Translations under genes and position numbers: made by a program | Shown here: in pieces, positions 37,037-47,138 of the stretch | How the letters are laid out: every line of letters begins with the position of its first letter | Numbering within the stretch: position 1 is the stretch's first letter | Notes under the pieces: generated by a model | Seen by the model: the letters and a program-made list of their open reading frames with translations, nothing else | What the model was told of the DNA's origin: nothing | Databases searched by the model: none | Assembly (NCBI RefSeq): GCF_000421825.1 | Contig: NZ_ATXT01000015.1 | Location: 124,001-188,000 of the forward strand | Length of the DNA: 64,000 nt | Source of the DNA: Humibacter albus DSM 18994 | GTDB taxonomy: Bacteria > Actinomycetota > Actinomycetes > Actinomycetales > Microbacteriaceae | Reading direction: 5' to 3'

Positions 37037-39736
37037 TCACCTTTCCCGTGATCCTCGTGAAGAGCCGTTCGGCGGCTCCTGCCTCCCGGCGTCGCACACC
37101 TCTATGCGCCCCGCCGAACCGTCGACCGTCACCGACATGCCGGTGCGCAGCGTCGTCGTCGCGCTCCCGGTGCCCAGCACGGCCGGGATGCCGTTCTCCC
37201 GCGCCACGATCGCCGCGTGCGACAGCGGGCCCCCGCGGTCGGTGACGAGCGCGGAGGCGATGCCGAACACCACGCAGAGCGCCGGATCCGCCGTGCGGCA
37301 CACCAGTACCTCGCCCGCCCGCAGGTCGCCGGCGGAACCGGCGTCCGCCAGCACGCGCACGACACCGGTGCACCGGCCAGGCGACGCCGGTACACCGCTC
37401 AGCACAGGTGCCGGCGCGGGTTGCTCCTCACGGCTCTCACGACCCGACTCCCCGTTCCGTCGGGCAGGGGCGACCGGTGACGGCGTGCGGGCTCCGGCGC
37501 CAGGTCCCGCGTCCGATCGCGCCCACAACAGGGCGCGGTTGAGTTCGCGTGCGCCCGCGGGGAGCCCGCGCAGGTCGGGTGCCGGCGACACCGGACCGAC
37601 GACATCCCGACCCGGATGCGCGCGCACCCAGGCGCGCTCTCCTGCCGCGCGCGCCACGAGACCACGCAGGTCCTCGGCGCGGGCGGACGCGGTCGCCGTC
37701 CCGTTCATCGCGGCGCACAGAGTGTCGAAGTCGAGCTGAACGGCGTCCTCGCGCCGACCCAGCGCGCCACGGGCGACGAGCCGCCTGCCCGCCTCCAGCG
37801 CCGCCAGGCGCAGAAGGCCGCCGAACGCGGCACCGGTGCGCTGCGCCACGTCGTCGCGCACACCGTAGGCCGCGCGTGCCCGCTCGAGGATCCGCGTGAA
37901 CCGAGCGCGCTCCGGTTCCCGCAACGTCAGCAGCGCCGAGCGTTCCGCCTCGGCCGCCGTCGCGCTCGGAGCATCGGCCGTCTCGCGGCCGTCTCTGTTC
38001 AGGGCGTCCACGAGCAGCCGTTCCAGCAGCGCGGGCCGTTCCCAGAACACCGGTGCGCCGGGGTCGTCGCTCATGCCGAGAAAGGCGTACCGCTCGCACC
38101 AGCCGGCCAGTCGCGCGGCGAGGCGTGGCGCGGCATCCTTCAGGCGGTCCAGCACCTCCCCCGGGGACAGAGCCAGCACGGCACGACGTTCCCCCTCGCT
38201 CGTGGCCGCCGCGAGCTCACGGAGCGCTCGAGTCGGAGCCGCGCTGGCCGGCGAGGCACCGGCCAGCAGCTCCATCGTGCGCGGCTCCGGCCAGTTCAGC
38301 GTGCGGTCGCAGAACGACGCGAGGTGGTACATCCGCACCGTGACCGGCACGGTCAGCGCGAAATGACGCGCCATGGCCCACTCGGCACCCTCGTGCACCG
38401 CCTGAAGATGGTCGGCGAGCTCGGCATCGGTGAGCGCATCGAGTCTCACCTGGCGCAGCTCGGAGGCCCTTCGGTCGCACTCCGGCCCGATCTCGTCGCG
38501 CCACCTGGCGAGTGCCGCGTCGATGGCATGGTCGGAGACGGCGCGCCTGGCACGTCGGCACGACTGCCTCAACGACGGCTGCACGCGGGCGAGCACGGCG
38601 AGGAGCCACCAGGGCGGCGGTGCGTCGCCCGCATGGCCCGGCGTGTGCATGCAGAGGTAGACCTCCCCGCCGATCGATCGCGCCTCGACACGGTCGATCA
38701 GCGCTCCGGCGGAGGCGAAGGCATCCGTGAGACCGGTGGCCACCAGGTCACATGCCACCGAGGCGCCGAGAGCGGTGAACGGGTCGGCGTAGCGTTCCGC
38801 GTCCTTGATCCAGGTGCGCCCGGTCGGCAGGTCTCGCACGGGCTCGATCGGCAGCGCCGTGATCGGCCGCGCCTGCAGCACGACGAGGCCGCCGTCGACC
38901 AGCGCCCACTCCACGTCGTGCGGAGCGCCCCTGTGCTCCTCGATGCGCTGGGCGAGCCGCGCGACCTCGCTCGCCTGCTGCGACGTCAACGCTCCCAGCG
39001 ACACCGCGGCCGCGCGCGCCCCGTCGTCGGTCACCGTCCATTCGTCGGGCTGCACCGTTCCCTGCGCGACCGCCTCGCCCACGCCGGGCACCGCCGACAC
39101 GAGCACCTCGTCGCGCGCACCGGTCACCGGGTTCGCGGTGAAGGCGACGCCGGCGACGTTCGCACGCACCTGACGCTGCACGAGCACTGCCAGCGGAGCG
39201 GATGCCTCGCCCCCGTACGCCCCGATCCTCGCGTCGAACGCGCTCGAGAAGCACCGCAGCACGGCGGCTCGCAGCGCCACGGGCCCGCGTACGCCGAGCA
39301 CGCTCTCGTACTGCCCGGCGAACGAGGCGTCGGCGCGGTCCTCGGCGACCGCGGAGGACCGCACCGCGAGGGTGATGTCGCCGAGCGCGGCGGCGATCGA
39401 CTCGATCGCGGCATCCACGTCGGCGGGCAGATCGTCGCATCCCGTGAGCCAGCGCGACCGGTGCCCCGGTCCGTCGGCGACCACCGCGCGAGAGCCCGCG
39501 GCGTGCTGACCGCCGATGAGCGGACTGCCGGCACGCGACCACGCCGCCGCGCGACGGAACGCCGCGGTCGTCAGAACGACGCCCTCGGGTACGGCGAATC
39601 CGTCGCGGGCGAGTTCGCTCAGCACCGCCGCCTTCGAGCCGACAAGCGCCGTGCCATGGTCGCAGGCCGCCGCCAGAGTGACCGTGAGCGGCTGCGACGG
39701 CGATGCGGGCTGCGAAGTCTGCTGCGCTGGAGTCAT
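37037..39736 (-). CDS. PEP synthase-related phosphotransferase, rifampin phosphotransferase-like
   Basis: An 899-residue protein. An ATP-grasp domain of the PPDK/PEP-synthase type covers about 15-310 (GSKAAVLSELARDGFAVPEG, LAVRSSAVAEDRADASFAGQYE, VEWALVDGGLVVLQARPI); a helical middle domain about 320-760; and a swivelling phosphohistidine domain at the C terminus with GGPLSHAAIVARENGIPA (catalytic His840). The pyruvate-binding TIM barrel of PEP synthase is missing. This ATP-domain, middle domain, His-domain order and the length match rifampin phosphotransferase, which inactivates rifamycins; other substrates are possible because the middle domain is variable. The start ATG at 39736 follows GAGGGAGG. 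It lies 57 bp after a LuxR/LAL regulator gene and just before the DUF6220 gene. Confidence 0.8.
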   Translation of the reverse strand: MTPAQQTSQPASPSQPLTVTLAAACDHGTALVGSKAAVLSELARDGFAVPEGVVLTTAAFRRAAAWSRAGSPLIGGQHAAGSRAVVADGPGHRSRWLTGCDDLPADVDAAIESIAAALGDITLAVRSSAVAEDRADASFAGQYESVLGVRGPVALRAAVLRCFSSAFDARIGAYGGEASAPLAVLVQRQVRANVAGVAFTANPVTGARDEVLVSAVPGVGEAVAQGTVQPDEWTVTDDGARAAAVSLGALTSQQASEVARLAQRIEEHRGAPHDVEWALVDGGLVVLQARPITALPIEPVRDLPTGRTWIKDAERYADPFTALGASVACDLVATGLTDAFASAGALIDRVEARSIGGEVYLCMHTPGHAGDAPPPWWLLAVLARVQPSLRQSCRRARRAVSDHAIDAALARWRDEIGPECDRRASELRQVRLDALTDAELADHLQAVHEGAEWAMARHFALTVPVTVRMYHLASFCDRTLNWPEPRTMELLAGASPASAAPTRALRELAAATSEGERRAVLALSPGEVLDRLKDAAPRLAARLAGWCERYAFLGMSDDPGAPVFWERPALLERLLVDALNRDGRETADAPSATAAEAERSALLTLREPERARFTRILERARAAYGVRDDVAQRTGAAFGGLLRLAALEAGRRLVARGALGRREDAVQLDFDTLCAAMNGTATASARAEDLRGLVARAAGERAWVRAHPGRDVVGPVSPAPDLRGLPAGARELNRALLWARSDAGPGAGARTPSPVAPARRNGESGRESREEQPAPAPVLSGVPASPGRCTGVVRVLADAGSAGDLRAGEVLVCRTADPALCVVFGIASALVTDRGGPLSHAAIVARENGIPAVLGTGSATTTLRTGMSVTVDGSAGRIEVCDAGRQEPPNGSSRGSRER

Positions 39737-39793
39737 GGTGCCTCCCTCAATCCGCATTCTTCTCGCGGCGGCGGGCGGCGTACATCCGTAGTT

Positions 39794-42757
39794 CTACGTA
39801 TCCGCTGCTGGGCGCGAGGCGACGGAGCCCGAGTCGACCAGCCCCGAGTCGACGAGGTAGCGCGTGAGGCCCACTCGCGACCGGAAGCCGAACCGCGCGT
39901 ACACGTGCTGCAGGTGCGTGGTCACCGTGCGCGGGCTGATGTACAGACGGTTCGCGACCTCGGCGTTGCTCAGCCCCGCCGCCACGAGGCGCGCTACGTC
40001 GAGCTCGCGAGGGCTGAGTGCGCCGGCATCGGAGGCACCGGAATCCACACCGGCACGAGCTCGTTCCCGGGGCGTCTCTCCGAACTCGGCGAGCAGCGCC
40101 CGTCCTCGCCGCGCTTCCGCCACCGCTCCTGCCCGGCCCGCGAGCTCCGCGCCATCGCGCAGGCGCGCGACGGCCCGTGCGGAGTGCTCCCGCAGGCATG
40201 CGGCCGACTCCAGCCGTGCCCGCGCCGCTGCCCTCAGCAGTCCGAGCTCGACGAAGCCGTCGCCGGCGAGATCGAAGTCATCCGCACGCGCTGCCTCGCC
40301 CGCGCTCCCCCGCCAGGCCCTCAGCCATGCGGCCAGTGCAGCGGGGAGCGCAGTACGGCATGAGAGGATGCCGGCCACCCGCTCCTCAAGTACGTCCACT
40401 TCGCGCTCGTGCCCGGAACGCGCCAGCGCCTCCCCGAGCACGGCCATCCCGATCAGGGGCAGCCATCCCGCGACCGGGTCACCGAGGGCTCTTAGCCGGC
40501 GCGGCCTCGCGTCCGGCCGTCGCACCGGCTCCGGCTCCCACAGATCGGCCGCACCAGGCGCGCCGCCTTCGGCGAGCGCGACGGTCACCTCGGCCAGCTC
40601 GACCAACGCGAACACGTTGCGGTCGCTCTCGAGGTCGTCGGCGTGCTGCAACGCCTCCACGACCGCGGCGTGCGCCGCACGTACGCGGCCCACATGCTCC
40701 AGCACGAGAGCGTGGGCACTGAGCGCGGCCACCATGCTGCGCGGCTCTCCGGCTCGGGTCGCCACGTCCACGGCATCCGAGGTCATTCGCAACGCCGCAT
40801 CGCCATCACCACGTGTCAGCTCGGCGATCGCGATCCTGGTGCGCGGCCACGCGATGAGCACCGGGATGCCCGCCGCCAGCTCCGCGCTCGCCTCGCTGTG
40901 CCTGCGCAGTGTCGCCATGTCGCCCTGGGCGGCGGCCGCGATGGCGAGCTGGTCGTGTGCGCGCATCTCGAGCAGGATCTCCCCGCGACCGGCCACGATC
41001 GCGAGCCCGCGCGCACACAAGGTCTCGGCACCCACGAAGTCCGTGCGCATCAGCGCCGCTGCTCCGTTCACGAGCGCGGCCCGTCCAGCCAGCAGAGGCG
41101 AGCGCATCCGGTCCGCCATCCACTCCAGTCGATCGGATGCCGCGCGCAGCTCCTCGGCGTCGCCCACGCGCACCGCGTTCACCGCCTGGGCGTGCACGAG
41201 CTCGGCGTAGGAATCCGTCGGCTCCTCGCCGGCGAACCCGTCGACGGCGGCACGCAGCCGCGCCCTCGCGCCGTCGAGATCGCCGGCCGCCCAGTCCGCG
41301 TCGGCGAGCTCACGCTCCACGACGGCGAGCCCCGCACGATCGCCGGCCTGCGCGTAGTCCTGCACAGCCGCGTTCCACTGACGCCGCGCCTCGTGGCTCC
41401 GGCCCGCCCGACGCAGTGCGCTGCCGTACTCCGCCTGCACCTCGGCGCGTGTCGACACACGCATCGCCTGGCATCGCTGCGCGACACCGGCGAGCAGCCG
41501 CAGCGCTTCATCGGTGGATCCCCACCGCAGCAGACGCCGCGCGGCCGCCAGCACCACGGATGCCAGCTCCTCCACGTTCACACCACTCCCCGCTGCGAGC
41601 AGCTCGGCGGCGCGGTCCGGTCCGTCGGGAGCGACCTGCTCATATGCGCGTGCCAGCCGCAGATGCAGGGCGTGCGCGCGTGCCGGTGTCAGTTCGGCGA
41701 CGACCGCGTCGCGAAGCACGCCGTGGGCGAGCGCGAACCGGCCACCGGCATCCGTCTCGACCATTCCCGCCAGAGTCAAGGTGTCGATCGCCGCGGCGAT
41801 CGCCGCGTGAGGTGTTTGCGCCGCCAGGTCGAGCACATCGCTTGCACGAGCGCCGCCCACCGCAAGCAGCTCCACGACATCGTGGGCGACCTCGTCGAGC
41901 ATCGCGACGTGGGAGAGCACGCGTGCGGAGAGCTCGTCCGGCATCGGAAGCGCCCGGCCGGGCAGTGGCGGACGGGCGAGTTCCCGTCCGACGCCCACGA
42001 GGAACAGCGGACGACCGGCGCAGTGCTCGATTGCACGACGGAGCGTCTCGTCGTCGAGTCGACGGCCCGCCGCGTGCAGCAGTAGCGCACGGGCATCGGC
42101 GTCGACCAGCGGCTTCAGCTCGCATCGGTGCACGCGCCAGGATGCCTGTGCGCACGCCGCTCTGTCGCCGTGGAGATCGGCGTCGGCGTCGCCCGGGTGC
42201 GCGGTCGTCACCAGCAGCACCGTGGAGTCCGCCAGCACGGCCGCCAGGTAGTGCAGCAGTTCTCGGCTCGACTCGTCGAGAAGGTGCACGTCGTCGAGCA
42301 GGATCGCGAGCGGCCCGCGGGCGGCGAGCCGCTCGACGACGCGCGCGAAGGCGTCGAGCAGCCGTCCTCGCTCGAGCCCGGGGTCGCCGAGCGCGACCGG
42401 CTCCGCAAGGTCGATTCCGCCGAACGCGAGGGCAAGCGCGTTCAAGCCGTGCACGAGCTCCGGCCCGCCGGGCCCGCGCACGCTCGGCCCGAGCGCAGCC
42501 GCGAAGGGCGCGAACGGCGCGCCTCGCGTCGCCGATCCGGCTCTCACGCCCGTGCCCGCCCGAGCGGCCACTACGGCGAAGCCCGATCGGGCCGCCTCCG
42601 CCGCCGCCTCACGGCCCAACCGCGTCGTCCCTGCTCCGGGCACACCGCAGAACTCGAGGTACACCGGGCTGCCGCCGGCCGACTCGGCCACCGCGTCGCG
42701 CACGACGGCGAGTTCCGGTGCGCGCCCGAAGATCGCGCCGTCTGCACTGGCGGCCAT
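39794..42757 (-). CDS. Large ATP-binding LuxR-family (LAL-type) regulator
   Basis: A 987-residue protein with an N-terminal AAA/NACHT-like ATPase region (Walker B LAILLDDVHLLD), a long helical repeat region rich in Ala and Arg, and a C-terminal LuxR helix-turn-helix (LSPRELDVARLVAAGLSNAEVANRLYISPRTVTTHLQHV). This is the LAL/MalT-like layout. The Walker A stretch reads GVPGAGTTRLG, so the lysine of GxxGxGKT is replaced by threonine and nucleotide binding may be lost or altered. It is co-oriented with the downstream rifampin-phosphotransferase-like gene and is the likely local regulator. Confidence 0.88.
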   Translation of the reverse strand: MAASADGAIFGRAPELAVVRDAVAESAGGSPVYLEFCGVPGAGTTRLGREAAAEAARSGFAVVAARAGTGVRAGSATRGAPFAPFAAALGPSVRGPGGPELVHGLNALALAFGGIDLAEPVALGDPGLERGRLLDAFARVVERLAARGPLAILLDDVHLLDESSRELLHYLAAVLADSTVLLVTTAHPGDADADLHGDRAACAQASWRVHRCELKPLVDADARALLLHAAGRRLDDETLRRAIEHCAGRPLFLVGVGRELARPPLPGRALPMPDELSARVLSHVAMLDEVAHDVVELLAVGGARASDVLDLAAQTPHAAIAAAIDTLTLAGMVETDAGGRFALAHGVLRDAVVAELTPARAHALHLRLARAYEQVAPDGPDRAAELLAAGSGVNVEELASVVLAAARRLLRWGSTDEALRLLAGVAQRCQAMRVSTRAEVQAEYGSALRRAGRSHEARRQWNAAVQDYAQAGDRAGLAVVERELADADWAAGDLDGARARLRAAVDGFAGEEPTDSYAELVHAQAVNAVRVGDAEELRAASDRLEWMADRMRSPLLAGRAALVNGAAALMRTDFVGAETLCARGLAIVAGRGEILLEMRAHDQLAIAAAAQGDMATLRRHSEASAELAAGIPVLIAWPRTRIAIAELTRGDGDAALRMTSDAVDVATRAGEPRSMVAALSAHALVLEHVGRVRAAHAAVVEALQHADDLESDRNVFALVELAEVTVALAEGGAPGAADLWEPEPVRRPDARPRRLRALGDPVAGWLPLIGMAVLGEALARSGHEREVDVLEERVAGILSCRTALPAALAAWLRAWRGSAGEAARADDFDLAGDGFVELGLLRAAARARLESAACLREHSARAVARLRDGAELAGRAGAVAEARRGRALLAEFGETPRERARAGVDSGASDAGALSPRELDVARLVAAGLSNAEVANRLYISPRTVTTHLQHVYARFGFRSRVGLTRYLVDSGLVDSGSVASRPAADT

Positions 42758-42884
42758 GACCGCATGCTACGGCCGTCGTCGCCGTCCGGCACCTCCGTGC
42801 CGCTGGTCGGCAGTGCACCGGCGGCGTGCCGGCGACAGGAGCGCACCTGCGACCACGCAGGCGCCCCGCCCGGGCTCCTGCCGG

Positions 42885-43967
42885 TCAGACCAGTGCGGGC
42901 TCCGCCCGCTCGAGCCGGGCGAGAGCGAGGGACTCGGCGGCCGCGAGGGTCGTCGTGTCGTTCTCACGCGCATCCCGGAAGATCTCCGTCACCGTGTCGC
43001 CGATGCGTTCGACCCGTTCACGGGTCGCCTCGGCGGAGGAGCCCGCCCGCGACAGCGTGTCGAGGAAGATCACGCCGCCGGCGTTCACGACGAAGTCCGG
43101 CGCCCAGGCGATGTCACGGCGCTGCAGCAGCTCGGCGGCGCTCCGCTCGGCGAGCTGGTTGTTCGCGGGTCCGACGACGGCGCGAACCTGCAACGACTCG
43201 ACGACCTCGCTCGTCAGGATGCCGCCCACCCCCGCCGGCACGAACACGTCGCCGGGCATGCGCGCGGCGGTCTCCGGCTCCGTCCAGGTGGCGCCGAGTC
43301 GTACGGCGAGCTCCCGCTTGGCCGGGTTCACGTCGGTCACTGTGAGCACCGCGCCGTCGCCGGCGAGACGCGTCGCCAGCAGGGATCCGACGTGGCCGAG
43401 GCCGAGTACCGTGAAGCGCCGGCCCGCGACCCCGCGGTCGCCGAACACGGCCTCGAGCGTGGCCAGGATGCCGGCGTACACGCCTTGCGCGGTCGCCTCG
43501 CTGGGCTCACCGACGCCTCCCTTGTCGGAGGGTAGGCCGCAGACGTTGGTGGTCCGCTCGGCGACGACCGCCATGTCGGCGGCGCTGGTGCCGACATCTT
43601 CTGCCGTCATGTAGGCACCGTCGAGGCTCGCGATCGCGTCGCCCAGGTCGAGCATGGCCGCCCGCTTGCGTTCGGCATCCAGCTGCGTTCCGCGCGGCAG
43701 GTAGATCACCGTCTTGCCGCCGCCGCGCTGCAGTCCGGCTGCGGCGTTCTTGTACGTCATGCCCTCGGCCAGGCGCAGCGAGTCGTAGACCGCTTCGGTC
43801 CAGTCGTCGTAGGTCCAGACGCGGCACCCGCCGAGCGCTTGGCCCAACACGGTGGAATGCACGGCCACGCTGATGGTGAGTCCGCTTCGCCCGCCCTTCC
43901 GAATGAGAAGCGTCTCGTGCGGAAGCTCGGTTCCGAACGCATCGACGAATTCGGGCATGGCGGACAT
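42885..43967 (-). CDS. Leucine/valine-type amino acid dehydrogenase
   Basis: A 360-residue Glu/Leu/Phe/Val dehydrogenase. The N-terminal catalytic domain carries LGGCRVWTY, GMTYKNAAAGL with the catalytic lysine and GGGKTVI; the C-terminal NAD-binding domain has GLGHVGSLLATRL and PAGVGGILTSEVV, AVVGPANNQL and VNAGG. The short length and GGGK motif fit leucine, valine or phenylalanine dehydrogenase, not hexameric glutamate dehydrogenase. It deaminates a branched-chain or aromatic amino acid to its 2-oxo acid with NAD. The start at 43967 follows AAGGAG at good distance; an ATG 15 codons upstream lacks such a site. Confidence 0.92.
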   Translation of the reverse strand: MSAMPEFVDAFGTELPHETLLIRKGGRSGLTISVAVHSTVLGQALGGCRVWTYDDWTEAVYDSLRLAEGMTYKNAAAGLQRGGGKTVIYLPRGTQLDAERKRAAMLDLGDAIASLDGAYMTAEDVGTSAADMAVVAERTTNVCGLPSDKGGVGEPSEATAQGVYAGILATLEAVFGDRGVAGRRFTVLGLGHVGSLLATRLAGDGAVLTVTDVNPAKRELAVRLGATWTEPETAARMPGDVFVPAGVGGILTSEVVESLQVRAVVGPANNQLAERSAAELLQRRDIAWAPDFVVNAGGVIFLDTLSRAGSSAEATRERVERIGDTVTEIFRDARENDTTTLAAAESLALARLERAEPALV

Positions 43968-44268
43968 CGTTGTCTCCTTCGCGTGGGCCGTGGCAACGGG
44001 GTGGTGTGTCACAGACGAACACCCGCCTCATGGGCGGGGCTTACGCTCCCATCCTGCCATGGCGGGCTCGCGCCCGCCCCGCCGAGTGCGCCGGCCCTGC
44101 CGAGTGCGCCCACACGACTCTGTCCACCCTGTGCCCCCAGCGCATTCGGGTGCACTCGTCGGCGACCGGCGGGCGTGCGCTCGCGACGGTGGGGCTGCGC
44201 TCGTCGGCGACGGGTGGCGCGGCAGAGATGGACAGGTGGGCGAGCGGAGGGTCTGAGTGCCGGCGCGC
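43968..44268. other. Intergenic region upstream of the amino acid dehydrogenase
   Basis: About 300 bases without a credible gene. A small hairpin (CCCGCC/GGCGGG, 44022-44038) lies in the leader of the dehydrogenase gene. Between about 44085 and 44225 short phrases recur (GCCGAGTGCGCC twice, TCGTCGGCGAC twice), giving a weakly repetitive patch. No promoter could be placed with confidence. Confidence 0.5.
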
Positions 44269-45477
44269 TCAGCCGACCAGGATGCTCAGGCAGGTCACGC
44301 AGCCTTCGAGCTTCTCGAACTCCGAGATGTCGACGGTGACCACGCGGTAGCCGAGGTCGGCCAGCAGGGCGGCGGTCGCCGGGGCCGCGGCGGACAGCAG
44401 AACGGCATCCGGTGCGAGCACGACGACCGCGACACCCGCGGGCTCGGGAACGGCCAGGAACCTGTCGAACACGCTCGTGTCGACGTTCGCCGGATTGCCG
44501 ATCACCGTTCCGTCGGGCAGTGCCGTCACGGCCGACTTGAGGTGCAGGGCGCCGGCCACCGGCACGGCGACGACCGCATAGCCCTCCTCATCGGCGATGG
44601 CCCGCAGCTGCCGCACGCCCTCGGGGTTCGTGCGCGAGCTGCGTCCCACGTAGAGCGTGGTGCCCACGCGCAGCACGTCGCCGCCGTCGAGCGTTCCGGG
44701 TTCCTGGATGCGGTCGACGCGCAGGCCGAGATTGGTCAGCACGGCCTCGGTGCCCGGCGTCTCGCCGCGGCGGCTCTCCGCGCCGGACCGGGCGATCACG
44801 GCGCGGTTGCCGATGACCACCGCGGTGTCCTCCACGAACACGGAGTCGGGGAGCACTTCGGCGGAGCCGACCTCGACGGTGTCCCAGCCGTTCTCGGCGA
44901 GCGCAGCCACGTAGGAGTCCCACTGCTCATCGGCCTTCGCCGGGTCGACGGGCGTGCGCTCGATGTTGGTGACGATTCCGTCGGCCAGGTTCGTGGCGGG
45001 GATGCGCACCAGCGCCACCCGACGACCTGTCACGGCCGCCGTGTCGAACTGCGCGATCGTGCGATACAGCCACCTGCCGAAGGTGGGCACGAGTGCCGTC
45101 ACCAGCGCGATGAAGAGAAGGTTGCGCTCGCCCGTGATGCTCCACAGGTAGGCGATGGTCGGCTTCTGGCCGTTGACGAAGAAGTAGATCATCGTGTCGA
45201 GCACCGTGGCGATGAAGCCCACGACGACGCCCGTGATCAGGGCGACCCACCACGTGTAGAGCAGGTCGAACAGGGCGGCGACCGTCAGCAGCACGAACGT
45301 GAACACCGAAGCGAGCGTGAAGTAGCCGCTCAGCGACACGACGGCCGCCCAGCCGGCGCTCGAGGCGCCGAGGAACGCTTCGTTCGAGAACACCACCGTC
45401 GCGAGATGCACGAGGAGCGCAACGAGGAAACCGGTGAGAACGGATGCCACGATCTTGCGGCTCCAGGCGACAGTCAT
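44269..45477 (-). CDS. Membrane-anchored dimethylargininase (DDAH) fusion
   Basis: A 402-residue protein in two parts. Residues 1-135 form about four transmembrane helices (ASVLTGFLVALLVHLATVVF; SGYFTLASVFTFVLLTVAAL; VALITGVVVGFIATVLDTMI; LLFIALVTALVPTFG). Residues 150-402 are a complete dimethylarginine dimethylaminohydrolase: PDSVFVEDTAVV (D211, E216, D217), TLDGGDVL (D264, D267), LHLKS (H312) and the C-terminal nucleophile C396 in GCVTCLS. The enzyme family hydrolyses methylated arginine to citrulline and methylamines. A membrane-tethered form would place this at the inner face or could couple it to transport; both are inference. It follows purH by 47 bp. Confidence 0.88.
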   Translation of the reverse strand: MTVAWSRKIVASVLTGFLVALLVHLATVVFSNEAFLGASSAGWAAVVSLSGYFTLASVFTFVLLTVAALFDLLYTWWVALITGVVVGFIATVLDTMIYFFVNGQKPTIAYLWSITGERNLLFIALVTALVPTFGRWLYRTIAQFDTAAVTGRRVALVRIPATNLADGIVTNIERTPVDPAKADEQWDSYVAALAENGWDTVEVGSAEVLPDSVFVEDTAVVIGNRAVIARSGAESRRGETPGTEAVLTNLGLRVDRIQEPGTLDGGDVLRVGTTLYVGRSSRTNPEGVRQLRAIADEEGYAVVAVPVAGALHLKSAVTALPDGTVIGNPANVDTSVFDRFLAVPEPAGVAVVVLAPDAVLLSAAAPATAALLADLGYRVVTVDISEFEKLEGCVTCLSILVG

Positions 45478-45524
45478 GGTTCCGAGGTTACTGGAGCGGA
45501 TGCTATGCGATCGCTGAGGGGGTC

Positions 45525-47138
45525 TCAATGAAAGAAGTGGCGCTCCCCGGTGAAGTACATCGTCACGCCCGCGGCGTTCGCCGCCTCGATCGCGAGTCCG
45601 TCGCGAATGGATCCCCCGGGCTGCACGATCGCCTTCACACCGGCCTGAATGAGGATCTCCGGTCCGTCCGGGAACGGGAAGTAGGCATCCGACGCCGCGA
45701 CCGATCCGCGAGCACGGTCCCCGGCGCGCTTCACCGCCAGCTCGCACGAGTCGACGCGGTTCACCTGCCCCATTCCGACGCCGACGGATGCCCCGCCCGA
45801 CGCGAGCAGGATCGCGTTCGACTTCACCGCGCGGCACGCGGTCCACGCGAACTCCAGGTCTGCCAGCGTCGCGGCGTCTGCGGGCTCGCCGGACACGAGC
45901 GTCCAGTCCGCGGTCGGCGTGAAGCTGTGGTCGGCATCCTGCAGCAGCATGCCGCCGGAGATCTGCTTGATCTCCGTCTCGGCCGGCGCGAAGCCGGCCG
46001 GCAGCTTGAGGATGCGCAGGTTCTTCTTCGTCTGCAGCAGTTCCAGCGCCGCCGACTCGTAGTCCGGAGCGACGATCACCTCGGTGAAGATCGGCTTGAC
46101 CGACTCGGCCATGGCGAGCGTGACGATGCGGTTCGTGGCGATCACGCCACCGAACGCGGAGGTCGGATCGCACTCGTGCGCCCGGCGATGCGCCTCGGCC
46201 ACATCGTCGGCGACGGCGATCCCGCACGGGTTCGCGTGCTTGACGACGGCCACGGCGGGACGTGAGAAGTCGTACGCGGCGCGCAACGCGGCATCCGCGT
46301 CGACGAAGTTGTTGTACGACATCTCCTTGCCGCCGAGCTGCTCGGCCTGCGCGATGCCGTTGCCGCCTGCGGAGACGAAGAGCGCCGCGCGCTGGTGGCT
46401 GTTCTCGCCGTAGCGCAGCGCCTCCTTGCGCTGCCAGGTCGCGCCGACCCAGGAGGGCAGTGGCGCGTCGTCGTCGGCGACCGCGTCGTCCGGCGTCTGC
46501 CCGCCGAGCCAGGTGGCGACGGCCACGTCGTAGGCGGCCGTGTGGCGGTAGGCGTCGCGAGCCAGTCGCGTGCGGAAGGCGAGCGAGGTGCCGCCGGAGG
46601 TGACGGCATCCGCCACCTCGCCGTACAACGACGGCGAGGTCACGACCGCGACGTTCGCGAAGTTCTTCGCCGACGCGCGCACCATGGCCGGACCGCCGAT
46701 ATCGATCTGCTCGACGATCTCGAGCGGGTCCTCCCCCGCCGCCACCGCCTGCGCGAACGGGTAGAGGTTCACCACGACGAGCTCGAACGGGCGGATGCCC
46801 AGCTCCTCCAGCTGCTTCTCGTGGTCTTCCAGACGCAGGTCGGCGAGCAGCCCCGCGTGCACCACCGGGTGCAGCGTCTTCACGCGCCCCCCGAGCGACT
46901 CGGGGAAGCCGGTGAGCTCCGACACGTCGGTTACGGCGATGCCGGCCTCGCGGATCGCGCGGGCCGTGTTGCCCGTGGAGACGAGCTCCACTCCGGCGAC
47001 ATCGAGCGCCGTAGCCAGCTCGACGATGCCGCTCTTGTCTGTCACCGAGAGCAGTGCGCGCCGCACCGGCACGACATCGCGTTCGCGGTAGAGGCTCGCG
47101 TCGGCGGCCGACGGTCCAGCGGAATGCGGTGCGCTCAT
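45525..47138 (-). CDS. purH: Bifunctional AICAR formyltransferase / IMP cyclohydrolase
   Basis: A 537-residue protein with an N-terminal MGS-like cyclohydrolase domain (about 25-150: [44 protein letters not shown]) and a C-terminal formyltransferase domain ([27 protein letters not shown] with the K-H pair, [21 protein letters not shown]). It carries out the last two steps of IMP synthesis. The ATG overlaps the purN stop as ATGA, so the two are translationally coupled. Confidence 0.97.
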   Translation of the reverse strand: MSAPHSAGPSAADASLYRERDVVPVRRALLSVTDKSGIVELATALDVAGVELVSTGNTARAIREAGIAVTDVSELTGFPESLGGRVKTLHPVVHAGLLADLRLEDHEKQLEELGIRPFELVVVNLYPFAQAVAAGEDPLEIVEQIDIGGPAMVRASAKNFANVAVVTSPSLYGEVADAVTSGGTSLAFRTRLARDAYRHTAAYDVAVATWLGGQTPDDAVADDDAPLPSWVGATWQRKEALRYGENSHQRAALFVSAGGNGIAQAEQLGGKEMSYNNFVDADAALRAAYDFSRPAVAVVKHANPCGIAVADDVAEAHRRAHECDPTSAFGGVIATNRIVTLAMAESVKPIFTEVIVAPDYESAALELLQTKKNLRILKLPAGFAPAETEIKQISGGMLLQDADHSFTPTADWTLVSGEPADAATLADLEFAWTACRAVKSNAILLASGGASVGVGMGQVNRVDSCELAVKRAGDRARGSVAASDAYFPFPDGPEILIQAGVKAIVQPGGSIRDGLAIEAANAAGVTMYFTGERHFFH

